Source: Kitasatospora indigofera
GTDB taxonomy: Bacteria > Actinomycetota > Actinomycetes > Streptomycetales > Streptomycetaceae
Length of the DNA stretch: 64,000 nucleotides
NCBI RefSeq assembly: GCF_014655955.1
Contig: NZ_BNBO01000009.1
Span: forward strand, 1 to 64,000
Direction: 5' to 3'
Shown here piece after piece: positions 16,470 to 24,352 of this stretch. Made by a program: the position numbers and the translations under genes. Within the stretch, counting starts at the first letter, position 1; each line of letters starts with the position of its first letter. Below the pieces are notes generated by a model. It worked only from the letters and a program-made list of their open reading frames with translations. It was not told where the DNA came from and made no database searches.

Positions 16470-16894
16470 GCACGTCCCGACCTCCCGTCACCGACGAGAT
16501 CTCCTGGGTACTGACCCCGCTGCTGGAGCTGCCCGGGGTGCTGCACGCCGTCATCGCCACCGGTGACGGACTCGTGGAGGGCGCCTCGAAGGACCTCAGC
16601 CGGGCCTCCGCCGAGCGGGTCGCCGCCATGACGGCCACCGTGCACGCCGCCGCCCGCGCGTTCACCACCGCGTTCACCGACGTGGAGCAGCCGAAGCTGG
16701 CCCAGACCGTGGTGGAGTCCGACCTCGGGTTCGCCGTGGTCGTCCCGGCCGGGGAGAACACCTCGCTGGCGGTCTTCGCCGCGCCGGACGCCCAGCTCGG
16801 CAACGTCGCCTACCAGATGCAGGTCCAGGTCGCGGCCCTCTCCCGGGCGATGGCCAGCCCGGCCCGGCAACAGGATGCCGTCGCGCGAACATGA
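16466..16894 (+). CDS. cvnB: Roadblock/LC7 domain protein CvnB
   Basis: This 142-residue roadblock/LC7-domain protein (EISWVLTPLLELPGVLHAVI at the start of the domain) belongs to the family of small GTPase-associated proteins related to MglB. In conservons CvnB is thought to act on the small GTPase CvnD. It starts with GTG in a GTGA overlap with cvnA, has AAGGAG about eight bases upstream, and ends in an ATGA overlap with cvnC. Translation of the set is therefore tightly coupled. Confidence 0.9.
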   Translation: MSTSRPPVTDEISWVLTPLLELPGVLHAVIATGDGLVEGASKDLSRASAERVAAMTATVHAAARAFTTAFTDVEQPKLAQTVVESDLGFAVVVPAGENTSLAVFAAPDAQLGNVAYQMQVQVAALSRAMASPARQQDAVART

Positions 16895-17247
16895 CCGCCG
16901 TCCCCCCGCGCCGCCGCATGGTGCCCGCCTACCTGGCCACCGGCGGCCGCAGCCGGCCCAGCCGGACCGCCTTCGACCGGCTGACCCTCCTGCACTCCGC
17001 CAGTCCGGACCCGCCGCAGGGCCTGGAGGCCGAACACCGGCGCCTGTGGGAGTTGTTGCGCCCCGGCGCGCTGACCCTGGTGGAGGCGGCGGCGCACCTG
17101 CGCCTGCCGGTCAGCGCCACCAACTTCCTCGCGGCCGATCTGGTCGACGCGGGTGGCCTGCAGGCCCGCAGCCCGATCCCGCGCGCCCAGCAGATCGACC
17201 GCACCCTCGTCGAGAGGCTCCTCGATGGACTCCGCAGTCTCAGGTAG
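16891..17247 (+). CDS. cvnC: DUF742 protein CvnC
   Basis: This 118-residue protein matches the DUF742 family, the third conservon component. It has a short N-terminal strand region (MVPAYLATGGRSRPSR) and a winged-helix-like segment (LTLVEAAAHLRLPVSATNFL). A basic, proline-containing N-terminus is usual. It lacks membrane segments. It starts at an ATGA overlap with cvnB, and its last 23 bp overlap the start of cvnD in another frame. Confidence 0.9.
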   Translation: MTAVPPRRRMVPAYLATGGRSRPSRTAFDRLTLLHSASPDPPQGLEAEHRRLWELLRPGALTLVEAAAHLRLPVSATNFLAADLVDAGGLQARSPIPRAQQIDRTLVERLLDGLRSLR

Positions 17248-17836
17248 CCGGATCGGCTACCTGCCCGACCGGGACCAGGTCCTGATGAAGATGCTGGTCG
17301 CCGGCCCGTTCGGGGTCGGCAAGACCACCCTCATCCGGACCTTGTCCGAGATCCCCACCCTGCACACCGAGGAGGTGATGACCGAGACCGGCGCCCCGGT
17401 GGACGACGTGGCCGGCCTGCCCGACAAGACCACCACCACCGTCGCGGTCGACTTCGGGCGCCTCACCCTGCCCGGCGAAGTGGTGCTGTACCTCTTCGGC
17501 ACCCCCGGCCAGCGCCGGTTCTTCCCGCTCTGGCAGGACATCGCCCGCGGTGCCCTCGGCGCGCTCGTGCTGGCCGACACCCGCCGGCTGGCCGAGTCCT
17601 TCGAGATCATGGACATGGTCGAGGAGCAGGGCCTGCCCTACGCGGTCGCCGTCAACTGCTTCCCCGACGCCCCCGCGCACTCCGCCGAGGTGCTGCGCGG
17701 GCACCTCGACCTGCATCCCGACACCCCGTTGGTGCTCTGCGACGCCCGCGACCGCGCCACCAGCGTCGAGGCGCTGATCGCCTTGGCCGAACACGTCCTG
17801 CACAGCCTGCCCAGCCTGCCCCAGGAGCAGCGGTGA
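17225..17836 (+). CDS. cvnD: Conservon small GTPase CvnD
   Basis: This 203-residue GTP/ATP-binding protein has a Walker A/G1 motif (AGPFGVGKTTLI, about residues 23-34), a conserved Thr region (DKTTTTVAVDFG) and a G3-like LFGTPGQRRF, the last resembling Ras/Arf-type switch II. In conservons it is the G-protein-like output component, controlled by CvnB/CvnC. The ATG at 17225 lies inside the end of cvnC; an in-frame start further upstream would overlap cvnC more. It ends in a GTGA overlap with the P450 gene. Confidence 0.9.
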   Translation: MDSAVSGSRIGYLPDRDQVLMKMLVAGPFGVGKTTLIRTLSEIPTLHTEEVMTETGAPVDDVAGLPDKTTTTVAVDFGRLTLPGEVVLYLFGTPGQRRFFPLWQDIARGALGALVLADTRRLAESFEIMDMVEEQGLPYAVAVNCFPDAPAHSAEVLRGHLDLHPDTPLVLCDARDRATSVEALIALAEHVLHSLPSLPQEQR

Positions 17837-19068
17837 CCCAGCCCGGCCCCCGACCCACCGCCCTCTACGGCCCGGCCTTCGCCGCGGACCCGCACGGCCA
17901 CTACGACCGGCTGCGCGCCCACGGCGCCACCGCGCCGGTCGAGATCGCGCCCGGCGTGGAGGCGCTGCTGGTCACCGACTACCAGGCCGCGCTCGACGTG
18001 CTGCGCGACACCGACACCTTCTCCAAGGACCCGCGCGCCTGGCAGCGCGAGCAGCCGCCGCAGTCGCCGGTCCTGCCGGTGCTCGGCTGGCGGCCCACCG
18101 CGCTGTTCAGCGACGGGGAGGTGCACGCGCGCTACCGCCAGGTGATCACCGACGGCCTGGCGCTGATCGAACCGCACGTGCTGCAGGCCCGGGTGGCCCA
18201 GGTCGCCCACGAGCTCGTCCGGCGCTTCGACGGCTCCGGCACCGCCGACCTGATCGCCCAGTACGCCCGGCAGCTCCCGCTGTTCGTCTTCAACACCTGG
18301 TTCGGTGTGCCCGAGGAGCACAGCAACCGGCTGGTGGCCGGCATGTCCGGCATGATGGAGTCCACCGAGAAGGCGGCCGCGGCCTACGCCGACTTCGTCG
18401 AGGTGGTCGCCGGGATGGTCGCGGACCGGCGGGTCCGCGGCCGGCAGGACCTGACCTCCTGGTTCCTCAACCACCCGGCGGGGCTGGAGAACGACGAGGT
18501 GGTCCGGCAGATCACCCTGACCATGAGCGCCGGGCACGAGCCCACCACCAACCTGATCGGCAACGCCCTGCTGCGGATCCTCACCGACGACCGCTACGCG
18601 GGCTCGCTGTTCGGCGGTGCGATGACCGCCCACCAGGCGATCGACGAAGTGCTCTGGCACGAGCCGCCGTTGGCCAACCTCTCGGCGCACTACCCGCGCT
18701 ACGACCTGACCTTCCACGGCCGCCGGATCACCGCCGGCCAACTGTTGCTGGTCTCCTACGCGGCGGCCAACTCGCAGGCGGCGCCCACCCCGGAGAGCCT
18801 GCACGTGCGCAGCGGCGAGAGCGCGCACCTGGCCTGGGCGGCCGGCCCGCACTCCTGCCCGGCCCGCGAGCCGGCGCTGCTGATCGCGATCACCGCGATC
18901 GAGCAGCTCACCAGCCGGCTGGGGGACTTGGAACTGTCCGTCCCGCAGTCCGAACTCCTCTGGCGCCCGGGCCCGTTCCACCGCGCGCTGGTCCACCTGC
19001 CGGTCCGCTTCACGCCGGTGGCGGGCGAGCCGGACCGGTCCGCGCGGCAGGTGGCGGCGCACTACTGA
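17833..19068 (+). CDS. cvnE: Conservon cytochrome P450, CYP157-like (no ExxR)
   Basis: This 411-residue P450 is the fifth conservon gene, translationally coupled by a GTGA overlap. The heme cysteine lies in AAGPHSCPAREPALL (Cys near residue 341), and the I-helix carries SAGHEPTTN. The K-helix, where nearly every P450 has ExxR, reads DEVLWHEPP (about residues 271-279): the glutamate is present but tryptophan replaces arginine. Loss of ExxR is a known feature of the CYP157 family of Streptomyces, which is linked to conservons, so CYP157 is the likely assignment. The substrate is unknown. No ferredoxin gene lies next to it. Its last 7 bp overlap the tail of the convergent peptidase gene. Confidence 0.85.
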   Translation: MTQPGPRPTALYGPAFAADPHGHYDRLRAHGATAPVEIAPGVEALLVTDYQAALDVLRDTDTFSKDPRAWQREQPPQSPVLPVLGWRPTALFSDGEVHARYRQVITDGLALIEPHVLQARVAQVAHELVRRFDGSGTADLIAQYARQLPLFVFNTWFGVPEEHSNRLVAGMSGMMESTEKAAAAYADFVEVVAGMVADRRVRGRQDLTSWFLNHPAGLENDEVVRQITLTMSAGHEPTTNLIGNALLRILTDDRYAGSLFGGAMTAHQAIDEVLWHEPPLANLSAHYPRYDLTFHGRRITAGQLLLVSYAAANSQAAPTPESLHVRSGESAHLAWAAGPHSCPAREPALLIAITAIEQLTSRLGDLELSVPQSELLWRPGPFHRALVHLPVRFTPVAGEPDRSARQVAAHY

Positions 19069-22000
19069 CCGACGTGCTCGCAGGCGGCCCCGGCACCCCC
19101 GGCCGGCGTCCGGTAGGTGCCGCGGTAGTGCCCGGCCCGTAGGACGGCGTCGATCCGGGCGTTGGCCGAGGCCGCGCACCGCCCGGCCGCCAGCAGGTCG
19201 CGCAGGGCGTTCAGCAGGCCGGCGCTGTCGTGCGCGTCAAGGGCCTGCGCGCAGCCCCGGCTGCCCCGGTCCGCCCGGACGATCATGGCGTGCCAGTCGG
19301 CCTGGACGATCTGGTCGGGCACCCGGAACCAGGCCAGTTCGAAGGTGCCGGCGTCCCGCCAGCGGGTGCAGGCCGCCCGGAACCGTCCGTCCAGCGCGTC
19401 CCAGGACTCGGGGCCGGACGAGCCCTTCCCGGCGGCGGTCAGCCCGTCGGAGTACGAGGCGGCCAGCTCGATGAACCGGTACCCGCCCAGGTGGTACCAG
19501 GCGTGCACCTGGTTCTGCCGGGTCGGCTCGGACACCGGTGCGTAGGGCAGGCCGAACCGCTGGACGTAGTCGCGCTGGTTGGCGGTCACGTCGGTCACGA
19601 GGCCGGCCTGGTACATCTGGTGGCCGGCGGTGGCCGACGCCCCGCCGACGGCCACCACGCAGAGCAGGGCGACGGCGAGGCGCCCGCGGCGGCCGGTCCG
19701 GCCGTCGTCGCTGTCGCTGTCGCTGCTGGTGCCGGTGCCGGTGCCGGTGCCGGTGTCGGTGCCGGACCCGCCCGCGGGCCGGCGCCGCACCCGGCGCGTT
19801 GCCCGGACGGCCCGTGCGGCGGCGGCGGTGCTCACGGCCAGGGCGGCCAGGACGGCGGCCGCCGCGGCCAGTGTCAGCGTGTTGTTCAGCACGAACAGGT
19901 ACGGGAACAGCGGCCGCCGCCAGACCGGACGCCAGGCGCAGTCGTCCGACAGGACGTTCAGCGGGGCCACGCAACCGTCCGCCGAGACCAGCACGGCCGC
20001 CGCGACCAGCCCCAGCAGGGCCGCCACCTGTGCCGCGACCAGGCTGCCCAGCAGCCGCAGCCGCCCGGCGCGGGCACCCGCCGCGGCGCCGGCCAGCGCC
20101 GCGGGCACGACCACCACGGCCGGCAGCAGGAGCGCGTACCGCAGGGCGTACAGGCCCCCGCGGGCGTCCGGCCCCGGCTGCCCGGTGTGGAGGCAGGCCT
20201 GGAGGCCGGCGACCGCGAGGCAGGCCAGCACCCCGCCGAGCAGTCCCGGCAGCAGCACGGCCCGCAACGGCGCCACCCGTGGCGGCGGCGGTCCGCCGGG
20301 TCCGCCGCTTTCCTCCGCCGGGGCCGGGAACGCGGCCGAGAACCAGCGCGGGGCGCCCCCGGCCGGGCCGGCCGCCCAGCCGAGCAGTGGGACCACCCAC
20401 AGCGCGGTGACCGTCAGGGCGATCAGCGGCGTGCCGGTCACGGTCTCCAGCAGCGGCAGCACGGTCGTCAGGCCCGGCAGCCGGCCCAGGTCCCCGCTCG
20501 GCGCCGCCGAGGGGAACCACCGCTGCACGGTGCGGACCATCGCGTCGGCCCGCACCGTGAACCCGCCGGCGTAGGCCACCCCCATCAGCAGCCACCAGGT
20601 CAGCCAGGACACCATGGCCAGGCAGCCGGCGGACAGCGAGACCAGCAGTGCGGGGCGCAGCGTCCTGCCCCGCCAGGTGCCCGCCCACAGCAGGGCGCAC
20701 TGCGTGATCCACCATCCGAAGGCGGCCCCCGCCAGTACCGGTACGAGCAGCACGGCCGGCCGCTGCGGCAGCCAGGCCCAGCCCACGCCGTCACCGTTCA
20801 GGATGCTGCCCGCGGCCATGCCGGCGCCCAGCCACGCTCCGGCCCACCAGCCCGAGGGCACCCGGCCGCCGGTCAGCACGGCGTACGCCACCGCCCGCCA
20901 CAGCGCGACCCCGGCGACGCCGGTCACCAGGACGGCGGGCACCAGCACGATGGCCACCAGGACGTTGGTGCTGGAGTCGACGCGGTACGGCGCAAGCTGC
21001 CGGAGCAGGTGGGTGGGCGTCACGACGGGGACGGTTCCGAGGAGCAGGAGCGGCAGGACCGAGACCCGGAACAGCGGGGCGGGATCGGTCAGCGCCCCCT
21101 GGCGCAGGCCCGAGCGGGGGTGGGTGCGCCACAGTTCCAGGAAGGGCCCGAGCGCCCGGCGGAGCGGCCCGCCGGGCGGCGCCGCAGGAGCGGCCCAGCC
21201 GCGCGGGTCGGCGCCCCAGCGCAGCGCCGTCACGTCGGCCCAGACCTCGCGGCTGCGCAGGGTGTCCGCCCTGGCCAGGTGCACCAGGAGGACCAGGACG
21301 GCGGCGAGCAGCATAGCCCGGTCCGGCCGGGGTACGGCGCCGTCCGCCAGTACGCCCTGCACCACGTGGCCCTCCCAGAGCAGGTAGGGCAGCAGGATCA
21401 GGACGAGGAACACCCGCCACAGGGCGACGGTGAGGTAGGTCAGGGTGACGTCGCGGTTGGCGATGTGGGCGAACTCGTGCAGCAGTACCGCCCGGAAGCG
21501 CTCGGGGTCGGTGCGCCGGGTGGCCAGCAGGCCGCCGTCCAGGCAGACCACCGGGCGACCGGTGCGGCCGAACACCACGGCGTTCACGGAGGCGGTGGCG
21601 GGGTCGACGACGATCCGCGGCATCGGTGCGAGGCCGGTCACGGCGGCCAACTCGTCGATCAGGGAGCGAAGTTCGCCCTCCGGGTCGGCCGACTCCAGCG
21701 GGACGACCCGGCCGCGCCGGGCCTTCCGGAGCGGCAGCAGCAGGAAGAGCAGGGCCGCCGCGACGGTCAGCAGGACGGGCCAGCCGACCACCTGCCACCA
21801 GGGCGGGGCGGGTGCCCAGATGGAGGTGCAGAGGCGGTAGGCGAAGGTCTGGCCGCTGACGGCGACGATCGGCGCCCAGTAGCCGCCGTCGTCCGGGTCC
21901 ACTCCCGCGGCGAGGTTGCAGCCCTCCTGGTCGCCGTGGGCGAGGCCGCGGAGCACGGTCAGCATCATCGACCCGCAGGCCGTCAGCAGCAGGAACAGCA

Positions 22001-22112
22001 GGGTGACGAACCGGACGCTCGTCCCCGCGCCCAGCACCCGCTCGTCGATCCGCCGCGGCGGACCTGGCGGAGGCACCGGCACCCGCCTGGGCCCTGCCTG
22101 ACTAGTTCGCAC
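19062..22112 (-). CDS. Large multi-pass M48-type zinc metallopeptidase
   Basis: The product is about 1016 residues, far longer than HtpX/Ste24-type M48 proteases (roughly 300-400). Two membrane helices (for example TLLFLLLTACGSMMLTVL) lead into a cytosolic peptidase domain with the zinc motif HEFAH at about residues 212-216. There follow some ten further hydrophobic segments, a Gly-Thr/Ser-Asp microsatellite stretch (around 19700-19770), and a C-terminal soluble domain of about 150 residues with several Trp/Tyr. It is probably a membrane quality-control or processing protease with an added sensor tail. The start is uncertain: GTG 22112, 22115 and 22082 are all possible. It overlaps the end of the upstream gene, so the pair is coupled. 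Confidence 0.75.
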   Translation of the reverse strand: MRTSQAGPRRVPVPPPGPPRRIDERVLGAGTSVRFVTLLFLLLTACGSMMLTVLRGLAHGDQEGCNLAAGVDPDDGGYWAPIVAVSGQTFAYRLCTSIWAPAPPWWQVVGWPVLLTVAAALLFLLLPLRKARRGRVVPLESADPEGELRSLIDELAAVTGLAPMPRIVVDPATASVNAVVFGRTGRPVVCLDGGLLATRRTDPERFRAVLLHEFAHIANRDVTLTYLTVALWRVFLVLILLPYLLWEGHVVQGVLADGAVPRPDRAMLLAAVLVLLVHLARADTLRSREVWADVTALRWGADPRGWAAPAAPPGGPLRRALGPFLELWRTHPRSGLRQGALTDPAPLFRVSVLPLLLLGTVPVVTPTHLLRQLAPYRVDSSTNVLVAIVLVPAVLVTGVAGVALWRAVAYAVLTGGRVPSGWWAGAWLGAGMAAGSILNGDGVGWAWLPQRPAVLLVPVLAGAAFGWWITQCALLWAGTWRGRTLRPALLVSLSAGCLAMVSWLTWWLLMGVAYAGGFTVRADAMVRTVQRWFPSAAPSGDLGRLPGLTTVLPLLETVTGTPLIALTVTALWVVPLLGWAAGPAGGAPRWFSAAFPAPAEESGGPGGPPPPRVAPLRAVLLPGLLGGVLACLAVAGLQACLHTGQPGPDARGGLYALRYALLLPAVVVVPAALAGAAAGARAGRLRLLGSLVAAQVAALLGLVAAAVLVSADGCVAPLNVLSDDCAWRPVWRRPLFPYLFVLNNTLTLAAAAAVLAALAVSTAAAARAVRATRRVRRRPAGGSGTDTGTGTGTGTSSDSDSDDGRTGRRGRLAVALLCVVAVGGASATAGHQMYQAGLVTDVTANQRDYVQRFGLPYAPVSEPTRQNQVHAWYHLGGYRFIELAASYSDGLTAAGKGSSGPESWDALDGRFRAACTRWRDAGTFELAWFRVPDQIVQADWHAMIVRADRGSRGCAQALDAHDSAGLLNALRDLLAAGRCAASANARIDAVLRAGHYRGTYRTPAGGAGAACEHVGQ

Positions 22113-22743
22113 CACTGTTCGGGCCCGGGGCGTCGGGGCCGGGCGGGTCGGCCGGTGCGGGCGCGGCCTGGGGATCGGCGGGAGAGCCGGGGCCGACGGG
22201 GCCCGCCGGGTCGGCAGGGGCGGACGGGCCGGGCGCGCCCCGCGGCGCCGACGGGTCCGGGGCGGGGGACAGCGCCAGCCGGCCCACCACGGCGTCCGCG
22301 ATCTCCGCGGCCCGCTCCGGCGGGAAGTCGCGCTGCCCGGCCGCGGCGAGGACGAGCGCCCGTACCTCGGCCAGCTGCTCACGCGTCAGCGGCGGGACCT
22401 GCGCCGCGGGGGCCGGGCGCCGGAGGAGCCGCCGCAGCGCGCCCGCCGCCCCCTGGGCGGCTCGGTCCACCGTCGCGCTCACCATCCGCTGGGCCACGCC
22501 GTCGAGCACCAGCCACACCACCGGCGTGACCAGGGCCGCCACCTCGCCGATCCCGAACCCCAGCGGCTCGCGGCGCCGGCTCCGGCCGTTCAGGCGCCGG
22601 ACGACGGTCGCGTCGTCGAAGCGCCGCAGCCCGTCCACCAGCGGCAGTTCCTCCGGCGCCAGCGCGGCGATCACGGACCGCACCACGTCCCGTACCGGTT
22701 CGCCCGCCCGTGCCTCCTCGGGCAGGACAGTCCCAGAAGCCAT
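22102..22743 (-). CDS. Hypothetical protein coupled to the M48 peptidase
   Basis: This 213-residue protein has an N-terminal helical region, one central hydrophobic segment (VAALVTPVVWLVLDGVAQRM) that could be membrane-associated, and a C-terminal tail of about 60 residues composed almost only of Pro, Ala, Gly and Asp. No family was recognised. The ATG at 22743 has a strong AGGGGGA ribosome binding site. Its stop overlaps the GTG start of the large M48 peptidase, so it is likely a partner or adaptor of that protease. Confidence 0.65.
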   Translation of the reverse strand: MASGTVLPEEARAGEPVRDVVRSVIAALAPEELPLVDGLRRFDDATVVRRLNGRSRRREPLGFGIGEVAALVTPVVWLVLDGVAQRMVSATVDRAAQGAAGALRRLLRRPAPAAQVPPLTREQLAEVRALVLAAAGQRDFPPERAAEIADAVVGRLALSPAPDPSAPRGAPGPSAPADPAGPVGPGSPADPQAAPAPADPPGPDAPGPNSGAN

Positions 22744-23003
22744 GCGTCCCCCTAACGCCGTAGCCGCTCCCGCGTCGAGCGGCTCGGCGCGGGAATCTCC
22801 ACTCTGGCACGGAAGCTGACGGTCCGGCAGGGGAACCCCGCGGTTGCCGGAGGCCGGCCCCGGGGGCCATGGAGGGGTGGCCGGGAGGGGCGGCCGGGCC
22901 GGGCGGGCCGGGCGAGCAGGGACGGGCCGGAGGGGCGGGACAGCATGGACGGGACGGCACGGACGGGCGAGCGGTGGCGGACGGTGCGCCCGCCCGCACC
23001 CGT
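22744..23003. other. G-rich non-coding stretch
   Basis: No gene was found. The 260 bp between the IclR gene end and the hypothetical start is purine-rich, with irregular repeats of GGACGG and GGGCCGG. No clear terminator hairpin was identified. Confidence 0.4.
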
Positions 23004-23885
23004 TCACGCCTTGGGCGGGCGCCCGGTGCTCTCGGCGGGCTGGCGGTCCGAGCCGAGTTCGCGGGAGATCCGCAGCCCGACCTGGGCGACCACCGGGCCG
23101 AGGTTGCGCACCCGGGCGGCGGTCATCCGGGAGATCAGGCCGGAGACCGACAGGGCCGCCGTGACCTCGCCGGTGTGGTCGAAGATGGGCGCCGCCACGC
23201 AGCGGACCTCCGGCTCGTTCTCCCGGTCGTCTATCGAGTAGCCGCGGGCGCGGATCCGGCCGAGGTCGGCGCGCAGCCGCTCGGCGTCGGAGATGGTCCA
23301 CGCGGTGACCGGCCGCAGCCCGGCGTCGACCACCGCCTCGACCTCGGTGTCGGGCAGCCAGGCCAGGATCGCCTTGCCGGTCGCCGTGCAGTAGGCGGGG
23401 GCCCGGCTGCCGACCCGGGAGGCCATCCGGACGTTGGTCTCGTCCTCGACCTTGTCGACGTACACGATGCCGGGGCTCTCCCAGACCGTCAGGTGGACGG
23501 TCTCGCCGGCCTCGCGCTGCAGCCGGCGCAGGTGTTCGGCGGCGACGCTGCGCAGGTCGAGGGTGGAGAGGTAGGCCTGGCCGAGCCGCAGGGCGCCGTG
23601 GCCGAGCCGGAACCAGCCGGTCTCCCGGTCGCGGTCGAGCAGGTGCTCGTCGAGCAGCGGGCCGGTGAGCCGCAGCACCGTGCTCTTGTTGAGGCCGAGT
23701 TCCTCCGCGAGCTGGCCGAGCGGTACGCCGCGCCCGCCGTTGGCGTGGTCCCGGACGTGGCCGAGGACGGCGAGCGCGCGGCGCAGCGAGGAGGACTGGT
23801 TCCGGTCGCCCGGCACCGCCGGCGCGGCCTTGCGCCCGGCCGGTGCCGCCGGGGCCGGCCCGTCGTCGGTGGCTTTCTCCGTCAT
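23004..23885 (-). CDS. IclR-family transcriptional regulator
   Basis: This 293-residue protein has an N-terminal winged helix-turn-helix (LGQLAEELGLNKSTVLRLTG, about residues 57-76). The IclR effector domain follows, with segments such as GETVHLTVWE, AYCTATGKAILA and VAAPIFDHTGEVTAALSVSG. It is a one-component, ligand-responsive regulator. It is transcribed away from the sugar ABC importer genes that start 467 bp away, so it probably controls them and itself. The ATG at 23885 has GAGAGGA eight bases upstream; an upstream in-frame ATG at 23915 lacks one. The N-terminal 35 residues are Ala/Pro-rich and disordered. Confidence 0.85.
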   Translation of the reverse strand: MTEKATDDGPAPAAPAGRKAAPAVPGDRNQSSSLRRALAVLGHVRDHANGGRGVPLGQLAEELGLNKSTVLRLTGPLLDEHLLDRDRETGWFRLGHGALRLGQAYLSTLDLRSVAAEHLRRLQREAGETVHLTVWESPGIVYVDKVEDETNVRMASRVGSRAPAYCTATGKAILAWLPDTEVEAVVDAGLRPVTAWTISDAERLRADLGRIRARGYSIDDRENEPEVRCVAAPIFDHTGEVTAALSVSGLISRMTAARVRNLGPVVAQVGLRISRELGSDRQPAESTGRPPKA

Positions 23886-24121
23886 CGCTGCGTTCCTCTC
23901 TGGTGCGCGCGCCACGGGCGCGGGCCGCGTCGGCCGCCGGCGGGCGGGCCGTCCGCCGGGTGGTGCCTGTCCTGCGGCGCGCGGGCGGGACGCCCGTGCT
24001 GTCGCGCGCGGGCCGGTGGCGGGGGAGCCGGGTGCTGACCTGCGCCGAGTCGTCCGGGCGTGCCGGGGACGCGCCCCGCGTCCGGTTCAGACGGTACCGT
24101 CCCGGGCCGCGGTTGCCGATT

Positions 24122-24157
24122 CTTCGGCATGGTGTTGTGCAATGCAAAACTTCGGCA
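24122..24157. promoter_or_regulatory. Candidate operator region between iclR and the sugar importer
   Basis: CTTCGGCA occurs twice as a direct repeat (24122-24129 and 24150-24157) flanking a relatively AT-rich core that includes TTGTGCAATGCAAAAC. The core is the most AT-rich part of the 467-bp divergent gap. It is a plausible IclR binding/promoter region for the importer; no firm -35/-10 pair could be assigned. Confidence 0.35.
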
Positions 24158-24352
24158 AGGGTCTCTTGTTGGCCGCGCGAGCCCCCGCTTAACGTCACGG
24201 CATCGAGCGGAACCCCGGCACGGTATGCCGGGCGGCTCCGCCCCTACCCCCGCTTCTCTTCACCATTGGCCCCGGTCAGGGCCTGCTCCGGCGTGTCCGC
24301 CCCCCACGGAACCGCGCCGCCGCAGCCGCTGTCGGGCGGGAGGTCTCCACCC

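Noticed and set aside
19230..22529. A 1099-codon plus-strand open frame opposite the M48 peptidase
   Set aside because: It has no recognisable domain and is antisense to a gene with HEFAH, membrane helices and proper codon bias.
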